DNA of 64,000 bases from Actinoplanes sp. NBC_00393 (GCF_036053395.1 NZ_CP107942.1:10964001-11028000), one strand, 5' to 3'. Counted from the first letter of the stretch, positions 25,396 to 33,479 are shown. Numbers and translations are program-made. Notes: a model not told the origin generated them from the sequence alone.

Positions 25396-26511
25396 ATGAG
25401 CGAGGAAACCGTACTCGTCGTCGGCGGTGGCATCGCCGGCCTCGCGCTGGCCCGTGCCCTGCGCGCCCGCGACCTGCCGGTCGAGGTGGCCGAGCGGAGC
25501 GCCGGCGGCACCGGCGGGCTGGCGATCAACCTGCCGGGCAACGCGGTGGCGGCGTTCGCGGCGCTCGGTCTCGGCGACCGGCTGGCACGTTTCGGGCGGC
25601 CGATCGCGCGGCGCGAGTACCGGTCGGCGCGGGGGAAGCTGCTGTTCGCGGTGGACGAGGACGAGTTCTGGGGTGCGGAGGCGCGGCCGAGGTGCGTACG
25701 CCGCTCCGATCTTCTGACCTTGCTCTCCGACGGCCTGGACGTGAAGGTGCGGCAGCCGGTCGAGGTCGCCTCGCTGGACGGCCTCGAGGTCACGTTCAGT
25801 GGCGGCGAGCGGGAGACTTACGGATTCGTGGCCGGCGCGGACGGCGTACGCTCGACCGTCCGTGCCGCCCTCTTCGGCGCCACCTCGGTGAGCGCGTCGC
25901 TGCTCAGCGCCGCAAGCTGGCGCTTCATGGCGCCCAACCCGGGCGTGGACTGCTGGACCGTCTGGTCCGGCGCCGGCGGCGCCGCCCTCCTCATCCCGGT
26001 CGACGACACCGAGGTGTACGTCTACGCGTCCGCCGTCCGCGGCGGCCCGGTCGACGCCGACCCGTCCTGGCTGCACACCACCTTCGGCGGCTACCCGGCG
26101 CCGGTGCGCGCGGTGCTGGACAGCGTCCGCGACCGTCCGGACGCGCTGCTGCACTCGCCGATCGAGGAGATCCGCCTGCCGTCCTGGTCATCCGGCCGCC
26201 GCGTGCTGATCGGCGACGCCGCCCACGCCACCGCCCCGGTGTGGGCCCAGGGCGCCGCCCTCGCCATCGAGGACGCGCTGGTCCTGGCCGACCTGCTCGC
26301 CGAGGGCGACTGGGACACGGTCGGTGCCCGCTTCGAGCAGCACCGCCGCCCCCGGGTCACCCATGTGCAGGCCGCCACGGACCGCTTCGCCCGGGCCGCC
26401 GGCCTGCCCATCTGGCTGCGCGACCGCCTACTCACGATCATCGGGACGCGCACCTACGAGGAGACGTACGCCCCTCTCCGCGACCCAGCCTGGCGCACCG
26501 AGGCCTGGTAG
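25396..26511 (+). CDS. FAD-dependent monooxygenase (PHBH-like)
   Basis: A 371-residue flavoprotein. The N-terminal Rossmann motif is VLVVGGGIAGLALARALR with the acidic end VEVAERS; the second FAD motif is VLIGDAAHATAPVWAQGAALAIEDALVLADLL. The DG-type motif is seen as FVAGADGVRSTVRAAL. Such enzymes hydroxylate aromatic or polyketide-like substrates using NAD(P)H and oxygen. AGGGTGG lies 5 bp before the ATG at 25396, and the gene follows the PucR gene by 10 bp, so the two may be co-transcribed. The substrate is not known. Confidence 0.9.
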   Translation: MSEETVLVVGGGIAGLALARALRARDLPVEVAERSAGGTGGLAINLPGNAVAAFAALGLGDRLARFGRPIARREYRSARGKLLFAVDEDEFWGAEARPRCVRRSDLLTLLSDGLDVKVRQPVEVASLDGLEVTFSGGERETYGFVAGADGVRSTVRAALFGATSVSASLLSAASWRFMAPNPGVDCWTVWSGAGGAALLIPVDDTEVYVYASAVRGGPVDADPSWLHTTFGGYPAPVRAVLDSVRDRPDALLHSPIEEIRLPSWSSGRRVLIGDAAHATAPVWAQGAALAIEDALVLADLLAEGDWDTVGARFEQHRRPRVTHVQAATDRFARAAGLPIWLRDRLLTIIGTRTYEETYAPLRDPAWRTEAW

Positions 26512-26829
26512 CGACCGCCCTTAACCTCGCGCCCCGCCTTCCTTTGCGTCGCGCCGTCCCGCCATGCTTCTTCGCGCGCCGCTGCGTGCCTACCTTGCGC
26601 GCTTTCCTGGCGCTGCTTTCCTCGCGTTGCTTTCCTCGCGCGGGCGCGCCTCCTCTTGCTTTCCTCGCGCGGGCGCGCCTCCTCTTGCTTTCCTCGCGCG
26701 GGCGCGCCTCCTCGCGCGCCGCGTCTTTCTTGCGCGCCGTTACCCCTTCCTCCACGCGCCGCGCCCCCACCCCTCCTTTCGCGCGCCGCGCCGCCACCCC
26801 CTCCTCCGCGCGTCGCAACGTGGTAGGCA
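26512..26829. repeat. Pyrimidine-rich low-complexity spacer with 29-bp tandem repeats
   Basis: This 318-bp gap has no convincing gene. It is strongly C/T-biased and built of degenerate CGCG, CTTTCCTCGCG and CGCCTCCTC words. At 26630-26716 a 29-bp unit starting CTTTCCTCGCGCGGGCGCGC is repeated three times in perfect tandem (starts 26630, 26659, 26688), with the third diverging at its end. On the minus strand an open frame from 26830 to 26438 would encode an extreme Arg/Lys/Ala/Glu-rich protein, but it overlaps the end of the monooxygenase gene and looks like a by-product of composition. Confidence 0.8.
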
Positions 26830-27168
26830 ATGGGGGTGGATGCGATTCACATCGACACCAAGCTGCGCGCCGACCTGGCCGTGCGCGAGATGCTGGCGGC
26901 CACGTTCCGGCTGGTTCCCGACGTGCCGACCACCGTGACCACCGGCTGCGGGCAACAAGTGCCGCTGGCGATGACCTCCGGCGACCCGGACGCCGTCACC
27001 TGCCTGCCATGCCGAGCCTTCGCACAGCGCGAGCATCTGCGGCTCGCCGACCTCGTGCTGGACCTCGGCCTCGCACCCGGCAGCGTGTTCACCGCGAGCC
27101 AGGCCACCGGCGCGGTCGCGAAACTCCGGGAACTCGCGGCGAAGTTCGGCGCCCCACCTCCCCGGTGA
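26830..27168 (+). CDS. Small hypothetical protein with Cys motif
   Basis: A 112-residue protein I do not recognise. It contains TTGCGQQVP and VTCLPCRAFA, giving one Cys followed about 24 residues later by CxxC, a possible partial zinc site, and a C-terminal helical region. The codon usage matches neighbouring genes, supporting that it is real. The start ATG at 26830 lies at the end of the low-complexity spacer and has AGGCAATGGGGGTGG-like purines around it rather than a clean ribosome site; GTG at 26836 is possible. It ends 4 bp before the convergent SnoaL-like gene. Confidence 0.65.
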   Translation: MGVDAIHIDTKLRADLAVREMLAATFRLVPDVPTTVTTGCGQQVPLAMTSGDPDAVTCLPCRAFAQREHLRLADLVLDLGLAPGSVFTASQATGAVAKLRELAAKFGAPPPR

Positions 27169-27172
27169 GGCG

Positions 27173-27625
27173 TCACATCGGCGGGGGAGTGCCGCGAGCC
27201 AGGGCAGCAGCCAGGTCGGGGTCGGTCCGGTGCAGCAGGATGTCGGCCTGCCGGTGGGCCAGCCGCCACTCACCGTCCTCGCGCCGGAACACCAGGGTGA
27301 CCCGCAACGGCCAGTCCTGAGCAGGCCGGCCACCGACGACGCCACGGTTGTGCTCCAGCACGACAAGAACAGCAAGATCACCCGAGATGTACGACTCGAC
27401 CAGCTCAACCCTCGCCTCACCCCCGGTGAACCACCGAGCCGTGGCTGCCAGGGACTCGACCGAGTCGTCGAATCCGCGTACCGGATCCCCACCGAACGGC
27501 GGCATCAGCGTGTAGTCGTCGGTGTGCCTGATCAGCTCGGCGTACCGGCGCATGTCCCCGTTGATGAACGCACCAGCCGCGTCCGAGACAAGCGTCAGAA
27601 GATGCTCTACGTCCTGTTCGGCCAT
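27173..27625 (-). CDS. SnoaL/NTF2-like protein
   Basis: A 150-residue protein of the cone-shaped NTF2 fold: DVEHLLTLVSDAAGAFINGDMRRYAELIRHTDDYTLMPPFGG at the N-terminus, a central SVESLAATARWFTGGEARVELVESYISGDLAVLVV and the closing WRLAHRQADILLHR. Such DUF4440-like proteins are often small-ligand binders or simple enzymes, and sequence alone does not separate these. The start at 27625 is chosen because the family begins there; an ATG at 27667 would add 14 residues. Neither has a strong ribosome site. The DUF1905 gene is divergent. Confidence 0.78.
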   Translation of the reverse strand: MAEQDVEHLLTLVSDAAGAFINGDMRRYAELIRHTDDYTLMPPFGGDPVRGFDDSVESLAATARWFTGGEARVELVESYISGDLAVLVVLEHNRGVVGGRPAQDWPLRVTLVFRREDGEWRLAHRQADILLHRTDPDLAAALARGTPPPM

Positions 27626-27676
27626 GCCGTCATTGTGCGGCCGTTTCTTGTCGTACCCCCGTGCCATGCTGCGCTG

Positions 27677-27979
27677 GTGATTGTCGAGTTCGAGGCCGAG
27701 CTGTGGATCTGGGATGCCCGCAAGGACGAAAGCTGGACCTTCGTGAGCCTGCCAGTCGAGGACTCCGAGGAGATCCGCGACTTGGTCGGCGGCCGGGCGC
27801 GCGGCTTCGGCTCAGTGCGCGTGCGAGCCACGATCGGCGGCAGCACGTGGACCACATCGATCTTCCCGGACAGCGGAAGGGGCGCCTACGTGCTCCCGGT
27901 AAAACGAGCCATCCGCAACGCAGAGAAGGTGTCCGCCGGCGACACCACGCCGGTGACCATCGAGTTGGTAGACCTATAG
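27677..27979 (+). CDS. DUF1905-domain protein
   Basis: A 100-residue protein consisting of a single DUF1905 beta-barrel domain: FEAELWIWDARKDESWTFVSLP, then GFGSVRVRATIGGSTWTTSIFP and YVLPVKRAIRNAEKVSAGD. The end of the domain, TPVTIELVD, coincides with the end of the gene. Function in this family is unknown; some members carry an extra C-terminal YdeI-like domain, which is lacking here. The start GTG at 27677 is inferred from the domain boundary; no strong ribosome site is visible. Confidence 0.8.
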   Translation: MIVEFEAELWIWDARKDESWTFVSLPVEDSEEIRDLVGGRARGFGSVRVRATIGGSTWTTSIFPDSGRGAYVLPVKRAIRNAEKVSAGDTTPVTIELVDL

Positions 27980-28039
27980 GCACCACAGCGAGCCCGCGAA
28001 CAGACGCGGGTCAGTCAGCCGAGCAAAATAGCCGCCCGA

Positions 28040-28320
28040 AGCCGAACCGCCGTAGCGCGCCGACGGCGGCTCGCCGCCCTCGGCCGTAGCGCACGCTGGT
28101 TATGGGGCTGGCGTGACCGGCGTGGACGACGGCTGGCCACGCTCGGCCGTAGCGCACGCTGGCTATGGGGCCGGTGTATCCGGCGTGGACGACGGCTGGC
28201 TACGCTCGGCCGTAGCGCACGCTGGTTTGAGGCCGGTGTAACCGGCGTGGACGACGGCTCGCCATGCTCGGCCGTAGCCCATATCGGCAATCGGGTCGGT
28301 GAAGCCTGCGTGAGCTACGG
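28040..28320. repeat. Repeat array A1: 63-bp units with CGGCCGTAGCGCACGCTGG core
   Basis: Within the 974-bp gap 27980-28953. The core begins at 28081, 28144, 28207 and 28269, giving spacings of 63, 63 and 62, with a degenerate earlier copy near 28045. A typical unit reads core, then TTATGGGGCTGGCGTGACC, then GGCGTGGACGACGGCTGGCC. The same core occurs five times at 35079-35400, and a related unit makes up array C near 48.3 and 51.7 kb. The minus strand has a 21-residue periodic open frame because 63 is a multiple of 3, but the frame shifts at the 62-bp step. Confidence 0.9.
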
Positions 28321-28360
28321 CTCGCTGGCCGCCAGGGCTGCTTCGGTGCCCAGGAGACCG

Positions 28361-28920
28361 CACTGAGCGCCAGCCGGGCAATCCAGCTGGTCGTGACCGC
28401 TGCTTCAGCCGGTGGGAAACGACACTGAGCGCCAGCCGGGAACCAGGCCGGCCGCCAGGCTGCTCGCGGGGAAGCGGGAGGCAGCGTTGGGTGTCAGCTG
28501 AGCGGGTTGGCTGACGGTGAGGGTTGCTTGCGGGGTTGGGAGGCAGCGTTGGGTGTCAGCTGAGCGGGCTGGCTGACGGTGAGGGTTGCTTCCGGGGCTG
28601 GGAGGCAGCGTTGGGTGTCAGCTGAGCGGGTTGGCTGACGGTGAGGGTTGCTTCCGGGGGTGGGAGGCAGCGTTGGGTGTCAGCTGAGCGGGCTGGCTGA
28701 CGGTGAGGGTTGCTTCCGGGGGTGGGAGGCAGCGTTGGGTGTCAGCTGAGCGGCCCGGCTGACGGTGAGGGTTGCTTCCGGGGCTGGGAGGCAGCGCTGG
28801 GCGTCAGCTGAGCAGGCCGGCTGACCGTGGGGGATGCATCCGCGGCGGGAGGCAGCACTGAGCGACAGCCGGATGGGGGTGACCCGGCCGGTGGGCGGAG
28901 TTGTCGCGGGACTGGAAGCG
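28361..28920. repeat. Repeat array B1: about nine 62-bp units with CAGC...GCTG hairpins
   Basis: Units start at 28361, 28423, 28485, 28547, 28609, 28671, 28733, 28795 and about 28856, a register of 62 bp. The middle six are nearly identical (GGGAGGCAGCGTTGGGTGTC, then AGCTGAGCGGGTTGGCTGAC, then GGTGAGGGTTGCTTCCGGGG); the outer ones are diverged and read CACTGAGCGCCAGCCGGG. Each unit can pair CAGC with GCTG about 11 bp apart. It directly follows array A1 and ends near the TetR gene. The same family recurs at 35504-35752. Confidence 0.9.
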
Positions 28921-28953
28921 AGGGACGGGACGGGATGGCTCCGGTGGTCGGTC

Positions 28954-29565
28954 TCAGCGGGGAGTGGTGACCGGCGCCGTCCACAAGCCGGTCAAGGCGT
29001 CGATCAGTGCGTCAGCTGTCTCCGGCCAGCCGACCTCGGCGGTGCCGTCATGGAGGGCGCGCTCCAGCTCGGCGCACATGTGGACGACCAAGAGCCGGGT
29101 CATGTCGGTGCGCTGGCGCTGCACCACCGGCGGCAACGCCGGCGTGCGCAGGGTGATCTCCTGCAGCGTGAGCTGTGTGGACGGCGTGGAGAGCGCCTCC
29201 TCCGTGATCACCTCCCGCAGCACCGGGTCGGTGATCACCTGGGCGGCGAACCGGGCGTACCAGCTGTGGGGCCCGAGACCGGCGAAGTGGCCGGTGATCG
29301 GCCGGACCAGGCAGGCGGCCCAGCCGGCCAGGGTGTCCGGCAAGGTGCCGGCGGCGATCAGGTCGAGCCGGCGTTGTTCGATGTCGAGGTTGTGCGGCCG
29401 CACGATGGCGCGCATCAGATCCGCCCGGCTGCCGAAATGGTAGGCGATGACTGAGTTGTTCCCCTGGCCCGCCGCCTCGCTGATCTGCCGGTTCGAGACC
29501 GCGGCGACCCCGTGCAGCGCGAACAGCCGCTCCGCAGTGGTGACGATCAGGTCCCGGGTTTTCAT
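28954..29565 (-). CDS. TetR-family regulator of the P450 operon
   Basis: A 203-residue TetR protein: RDLIVTTAERLFALHGVAAVSNRQISEAAGQGNNSVIAYHFGSR is the DNA-binding part (residues about 3-46), followed by a helical ligand domain with WYARFAAQVITDPVLREV. It is divergent from the cytochrome P450 gene, with a 66-bp intergenic region that holds a long dyad, so it probably represses the P450/ferredoxin genes and itself. The inducing ligand may be the P450 substrate, an inference from position only. Confidence 0.9.
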   Translation of the reverse strand: MKTRDLIVTTAERLFALHGVAAVSNRQISEAAGQGNNSVIAYHFGSRADLMRAIVRPHNLDIEQRRLDLIAAGTLPDTLAGWAACLVRPITGHFAGLGPHSWYARFAAQVITDPVLREVITEEALSTPSTQLTLQEITLRTPALPPVVQRQRTDMTRLLVVHMCAELERALHDGTAEVGWPETADALIDALTGLWTAPVTTPR

Positions 29566-29569
29566 CCTT

Positions 29570-29599
29570 GTCAGCTTAAGAGGGTCGTCTTAGATTGAC
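29570..29599. promoter_or_regulatory. Operator dyad between TetR and P450 genes
   Basis: Two 12-bp arms, GTCAGCTTAAGA and TCTTAGATTGAC, flank GGGTCG. Nine of twelve arm positions pair (GTCAnnnTAAGA). It lies between the divergent starts, 4 bp from the TetR start and about 32 bp from the P450 start, where one TetR dimer pair could control both promoters. Confidence 0.65.
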
Positions 29600-29631
29600 G
29601 ATTGTCAGTGGAGCGCGACCGAGGAGCGCCA

Positions 29632-30837
29632 ATGACCATCGATCTTCCCGAGTACCCTTTCCCGCAACCGACCGCCCTGGAACCTCCCGCCGAGTGGGCC
29701 GAGCTACGTGCGAAATGCCCGGTCGCCGAGGTGCGGCTGGCCAGCGGCGACCAGGCTCTGGTGCTGACCCGCTATCAGGACGTGCGGCAGGTGCTGAGCG
29801 ATCCCCGGTTCAGCCGACTGTTGAACGCTGACGACGCCGCCCGGGTCACCGCGAACGAGTCCGGCGGCGTCTTCGGCTCCGAGCAGGCCGAGCGGACGCC
29901 GGTCGGCGAGGGGCATCAGCGCTGGCGGCGGCTGGTGGGGCGGTATTTCACCGCGAAACGGATGGCCGCCATGCAACCGCGGATCCAGGCGATGGCCGAA
30001 CAGTTGCTGGACGAGATGGTCGCTGGGGGCGCCCCGGCCGACCTCGTCTCGGCGTACGGATTCCCCTTGCCTGTCTGGGTGATCTGTGACCTGCTCGGCG
30101 TGCCGGACAGTGACCGGGTGAAGTTCGCCTACTGGTCGGACCACATGCTCAGCCTGACCCGGTACCGGCAGGACGAGATCAACGCCGCGCAGCTGGAGTT
30201 CGGGGAGTACATCTGGGCGCACATCGACGCCAAGCGTGCCGAGCCCGGTGACGACCTGATCAGCGACCTGATCGTGGTGGCCGACGCGGAGGACGGCCAG
30301 CTCTCCCAGATGGAGCTGATCGGCACCGCGCAGGGCCTGCTGGTCGCCGGGCACGAGACCACCGCCAACATGATCGGCAAGATGACCGCGATGCTGCTCG
30401 CCGACCGGGACCGCTGGGAGCAGCTGCTGGCCGAGCCGGCGCTGGTGCGGTCGGCGGTGGAGGAGGCGTTGCGGTTCGACGCGAACCCGGGTTTCGGGAT
30501 GCCGCGCTACCTCACCGAGGAGATCGAGGTCAGCGGCACGAAGCTGCCGCCCGGTACGACGGTGATCAGCAGCATGGCGGCGGCGAACCGGGACGAGGAG
30601 GCGTTCGACAACGCCGGGGACATGGACCTGCGGCGTACGCCGAACCCGCACCTCGCTTTCGGCGCCGGCCCGCATTCGTGCATCGGGCAGGCGCTGGCGC
30701 GTACCGAATTGCAGACCGCCCTGAATGTCCTTCTAAACCGCCTGCCCGGCCTGCGCCTGGACGGTTCTCCGGAGGAGCTGCCGCGCCGCGAGGGCCTGAT
30801 CATCGGCGGCCTGGAACGTTTGATGGTCCGGTGGTGA
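29632..30837 (+). CDS. Cytochrome P450 monooxygenase
   Basis: A 401-residue soluble bacterial P450. The I-helix is GLLVAGHETTANMIG, the ExxR motif is EEALRFD, and the heme-binding loop is FGAGPHSCIGQALAR with the Cys ligand. GAGGAG lies 5 bp before the ATG at 29632. It is the first gene of a short operon with a [3Fe-4S] ferredoxin, the usual electron donor in actinomycetes; a ferredoxin reductase is not present nearby. The TetR gene is divergent. The substrate is not known; actinomycete P450s of this size hydroxylate terpenoids, steroids, fatty acids or polyketides. Confidence 0.95.
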   Translation: MTIDLPEYPFPQPTALEPPAEWAELRAKCPVAEVRLASGDQALVLTRYQDVRQVLSDPRFSRLLNADDAARVTANESGGVFGSEQAERTPVGEGHQRWRRLVGRYFTAKRMAAMQPRIQAMAEQLLDEMVAGGAPADLVSAYGFPLPVWVICDLLGVPDSDRVKFAYWSDHMLSLTRYRQDEINAAQLEFGEYIWAHIDAKRAEPGDDLISDLIVVADAEDGQLSQMELIGTAQGLLVAGHETTANMIGKMTAMLLADRDRWEQLLAEPALVRSAVEEALRFDANPGFGMPRYLTEEIEVSGTKLPPGTTVISSMAAANRDEEAFDNAGDMDLRRTPNPHLAFGAGPHSCIGQALARTELQTALNVLLNRLPGLRLDGSPEELPRREGLIIGGLERLMVRW

Positions 30838-30841
30838 GCCG

Positions 30842-30901
30842 ATGCTCGGCCTGACCGGCAAGAGCATCGTGGTCTGCGGCGGCGCCACGTTCCACGACTG
30901 A
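30842..30901 (+). pseudogene. Vestige of an SDR oxidoreductase N-terminus
   Basis: ATG at 30842 opens a 19-codon frame, MLGLTGKSIVVCGGATFHD, ending at TGA. The first 15 residues look like the start of a short-chain dehydrogenase (LTGK followed by a hydrophobic strand and GG of the NAD(P) loop), after which the frame stops. It lies between the P450 and the ferredoxin, where an SDR gene is common in such operons. It is most likely the stub left by an internal deletion; a real micro-peptide cannot be excluded. Confidence 0.45.
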
Positions 30902-30914
30902 GCCGGAGGTGGCC

Positions 30915-31109
30915 ATGCACGTCAGCGCCGACCAGGACAAATGCTGCGGCGCCGGGCAGTGCGTCCTGCTCGCGCCGGAGGTCTTCGACCAGCGCGAGGA
31001 GGACGGCATCGTGACCGTGCTCGACCCGGAGCCGCCCGGGCAGTTGCACGACGTCGCGCGGGAGGCCGCGGCCGTGTGCCCGACGAGCGCGATCAGCATC
31101 AGAGAATGA
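30915..31109 (+). CDS. [3Fe-4S] ferredoxin, P450 partner
   Basis: A 64-residue ferredoxin: DQDKCCGAGQC supplies the first cluster ligands with a Cys-to-Gly change in the usual CxxCxxC pattern (CCGAGQC), and AAAVCPTSAI supplies the last Cys, the pattern of [3Fe-4S] P450 ferredoxins. GGAGG lies 5-6 bp before ATG 30915. It should pass electrons to the upstream P450. Its end overlaps the end of the convergent membrane protein gene by 11 bp. Confidence 0.9.
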   Translation: MHVSADQDKCCGAGQCVLLAPEVFDQREEDGIVTVLDPEPPGQLHDVAREAAAVCPTSAISIRE

Positions 31110-31632
31110 GGGCGACCACCAGGGAGTAGAGGGCGCCGGCGAGCAGCGACACGCCGGTGCCCACTCCGGTGATCGCGCTCGGATGCAACCGGGTGGCCCG
31201 GGACACCGGGATCGCGGCCAGCGCCACGGCCGTGACCAGCACCCCGACCACGTGGATCGCCGGGTAGTGCAGCAGCGCGGCGATCGGGAACAGGTGCACG
31301 CCGACCACGAACGCGATCCAGACCGGGATCAGCGACTGCCGGCGCGCCACCCCCAGCATCGCCGCGCCGATCCCGGCCACGCCGAACTCGATGCCGACGA
31401 TGATCCCGTACGTGCGGCTCACCGACTCGTCGAAAACCGTCCCGTCGGACCAGTGGGTCGCCGCCACCACGGCGCCGGCCACCAGCGTGAGTCCGGAAAT
31501 GACCAGTCCGCCGTACAGATAACGGCGCCATGCCGGCGGCGGCGCCTCCAATGCCCAGCCGAACCAGGCCATCGCGAAGAACCCGAAGATCGCCGCGGTC
31601 ATCGCGGCATCACGGACGTACTCGGCGAGCAC
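31099..31632 (-). CDS. Hypothetical multi-pass membrane protein
   Basis: About 177 residues with five to six hydrophobic helices (AAIFGFFAMAWFGWALE, YLYGGLVISGLTLVAGAVVA, GIIVGIEFGVAGIGAAML, VWIAFVVGVHLFPIAALL, VGVLVTAVALAAIPVS, GVSLLAGALYSLVVALIL). I do not recognise the family. GTG at 31632 is chosen because AGGGGG lies 4 bp upstream; an upstream ATG at 31743 would add 37 residues with no membrane or domain character. It is convergent with and overlaps the ferredoxin gene. Confidence 0.7.
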   Translation of the reverse strand: MLAEYVRDAAMTAAIFGFFAMAWFGWALEAPPPAWRRYLYGGLVISGLTLVAGAVVAATHWSDGTVFDESVSRTYGIIVGIEFGVAGIGAAMLGVARRQSLIPVWIAFVVGVHLFPIAALLHYPAIHVVGVLVTAVALAAIPVSRATRLHPSAITGVGTGVSLLAGALYSLVVALIL

Positions 31633-31667
31633 GGCGCCCCCTGTCGATATTGCGTTGTGGTCGATCG

Positions 31668-31684
31668 GAGAGTTTGCCACTCTC
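31668..31684. promoter_or_regulatory. Small dyad upstream of the membrane protein and SPFH genes
   Basis: GAGAGTTTGCCACTCTC pairs GAGAGT with ACTCTC across 5 bp. It lies in the roughly 200-bp region between the divergent membrane protein and SPFH genes. It could be an operator or an RNA hairpin; nothing further supports either. Confidence 0.3.
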
Positions 31685-31835
31685 AATGCGGCCCCGGCGG
31701 CTCCAGAAGAAAGCGCCTCCACAGCGGACGCACTGGCGATCAAACCACGCTCGTCCCGCTGCCTTCCCGGCGACGGATCCTTCCCGTCGGATCCGCTACG
31801 GGGCCACCCTTATCTATTTGTCACAGAGGTGAACC

Positions 31836-32687
31836 ATGTCCAAGAACCGCGAGGTGATCGTCCGCAGCGGATTCCGTGGCCTGCGCTACGTCGACGGCCG
31901 ATTCGACCAGGTCCTCGAGCCGGGCCGCTACGAGATGCCGGCCGGCCGCTTCCCGGGCCGGCGCGTGCCGACCGTCGACGTCGTCTCGGTCGACCTGCGC
32001 GAGCGCGAGCTCAACATCAAGGGCCAGGAGATCCTGACCGCCGACAAGGTCGCGGTCCGGGTCAACATCATCACGCACTTCCGGGTGGTCGACCCGGTGG
32101 CCGCGATCGAGCGCGTGACCGATTATGTCGACCGCGTCTACAGCGACGTGCAGCTCGCCGCCCGCCGGTACCTGGCGTCGATGACCCTCGAGGCCATCCT
32201 CACCAACCGCAACCAGCTCAGCGAGGACATCCTGCGCGACGTCGAGGGCGTCTCGGCCGGCTACGGCGTCGAGATCATCCGCGCCGACGTGAAGGACCTG
32301 GTCTTCCCCGGCAACCTGCAGGACGTGATGAACCGGGTGCTCACCGCCCAGCGCCTCGCCGAGGCGCAGATGGTCGAGGCCCGTACCCGTGCGGACCGCG
32401 AAGCCCTCGAGGCCGTCTCGAAGGCCGACGCCGAGCGGGTCGCCGCGCAGGCCCGCGTCGAGTCCACCCGGCTCGCCGCGGAGGCCGACGCCGAGGCCAA
32501 GCGCATCCGTGCCGAGGCCGAGGTGGACGCCCTGCGCCGGCTCGCGGCTGCGGCCGAGGCCTACGCCGAGCACCCCGCGCTGCTGCGCCTGCGCGAGCTG
32601 GAGACCATGGGCGCTCTCGGCGCGAACGCCGCGGCGCGCCTCTACATCGGCTTCGACAAGCACAGCGACCGGCTCAATACCGAATAA
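31836..32687 (+). CDS. SPFH/Band 7 domain protein (slipin-like), no membrane anchor
   Basis: A 283-residue protein. The SPFH core runs from about residue 5 to 180: RSGFRGLRYVDGRFDQVLEPG, VSVDLRERELNIKGQEILTADKVAVRVNI, and a YGVEIIRADVKDLVFPG segment. An Ala/Glu/Arg-rich coiled coil follows (about 180-250, REALEAVSKADAERVAAQAR). Slipin relatives have an N-terminal membrane hairpin, which is missing here, so the protein may be soluble or peripheral. AGAGGTG precedes the ATG. Function is likely oligomeric scaffolding, inferred from the family. Confidence 0.85.
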   Translation: MSKNREVIVRSGFRGLRYVDGRFDQVLEPGRYEMPAGRFPGRRVPTVDVVSVDLRERELNIKGQEILTADKVAVRVNIITHFRVVDPVAAIERVTDYVDRVYSDVQLAARRYLASMTLEAILTNRNQLSEDILRDVEGVSAGYGVEIIRADVKDLVFPGNLQDVMNRVLTAQRLAEAQMVEARTRADREALEAVSKADAERVAAQARVESTRLAAEADAEAKRIRAEAEVDALRRLAAAAEAYAEHPALLRLRELETMGALGANAAARLYIGFDKHSDRLNTE

Positions 32688-32770
32688 CCCTATTTGGTAC
32701 GCGCGACGCCGTCCCCAACCGCAGCTACGCGTCCCCCACTACGGCGCGATCCGGGTGCCCACTCCCGGCC

Positions 32771-32788
32771 GCCCGGCGACCGCCGGGC
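32771..32788. terminator. GC-rich hairpin after the SPFH gene
   Basis: GCCCGGCGACCGCCGGGC pairs seven bases on each side of a 4-base loop, about 84 bp downstream of the SPFH stop and 29 bp before the end of the convergent DUF3159 gene. There is no run of T after it, so it could be a bidirectional actinomycete-type terminator or a chance hairpin. Confidence 0.45.
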
Positions 32789-32816
32789 TCATGCACGTTT
32801 TCGGCGGTCGGCCTTG

Positions 32817-33464
32817 TCACACCGAACGGTCGGCGGGCTGGTCGACCGGGTGGCGCAGGCCCGGGTGGTCCGCCGGCAGGTTGCGGCGGATCACCCACCA
32901 GCTCACCGTCAGGCAGGCGGCGACCAGTGGCCAGCTCAGCGCCACCCGCGAGACGCCCAGGGCGGTCACCATCCCCGCGCTGTACAGCGGCAGGAACACC
33001 GCCATCCGGATCAGGTACTGGCAGACCCACACCCAGCTGCCGCGCGAATACGCCCGCAGCAGTGCCGGATCCCGCCGCCATCTCGTCTTCTGGCCGAGGA
33101 CGGCGCCGACGATGATGCCCAGCAGCGGCCAGCGGATCACGATGCTGACCGCCCAGGCCAGCGCGCTCGCCGCATTGCTGAACAGCTGGAGTAGGAAGAA
33201 GTTCTCGGCCTTACCGGTACGCAACGCGATCAGCGCCGCCACGGAGACACCCAGCAGCCCGATCAGCACCGCCCGGGGACGGTCGCCGGCGCGCAGCCGC
33301 CACCCGGCGACCGCGAGCGCGAAGATCGCCGCACCGATCGTGCCGCCCCAGATCGACTGGCCGCCGAGCAGCCAGCCGGCGACGAACCCGACCGCCGGCA
33401 GCGAGGCGTCGACTGCCGCCCGCCGCCCGTCGAGCAACTGCGTCAGCGATTCCGGCTGTGCCAT
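32817..33464 (-). CDS. DUF3159 membrane protein
   Basis: A 215-residue protein with about five to six membrane helices and the conserved actinobacterial DUF3159 features LPAVGFVAGWLLGGQSIWGG, NFFLLQLFSNAASALAWAVSI and WPLLGIIVGAVLG. ATG 33464 is preceded by GGTGGA; a GTG at 33470 is possible. An iron-box-like palindrome lies 16 bp upstream between this gene and the divergent flavoprotein gene, suggesting iron-responsive control. The family has no established role. Confidence 0.85.
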   Translation of the reverse strand: MAQPESLTQLLDGRRAAVDASLPAVGFVAGWLLGGQSIWGGTIGAAIFALAVAGWRLRAGDRPRAVLIGLLGVSVAALIALRTGKAENFFLLQLFSNAASALAWAVSIVIRWPLLGIIVGAVLGQKTRWRRDPALLRAYSRGSWVWVCQYLIRMAVFLPLYSAGMVTALGVSRVALSWPLVAACLTVSWWVIRRNLPADHPGLRHPVDQPADRSV

Positions 33465-33479
33465 CTCCACCCTGTCTGT

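Noticed and set aside
21855..25793. Extending the aldolase-aminotransferase gene upstream to 25793 (1312 codons)
   Set aside because: The extra upstream part is antisense to the PucR regulator and has no domain character; a better start with a ribosome site is at 24110.
28015..28381. Minus-strand frames across array A1 with 21-residue periodic peptides
   Set aside because: No start with a ribosome site, frame shifts at a 62-bp step, and the same peptide pattern arises from any 63-bp repeat.
28040..28920. CRISPR array
   Set aside because: Repeats are contiguous and the whole unit is conserved; there are no variable spacers and no cas genes nearby.
30842..30901. A functional short-chain dehydrogenase between P450 and ferredoxin
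   Set aside because: The frame stops after 19 codons and no continuation in any frame resembles an SDR.
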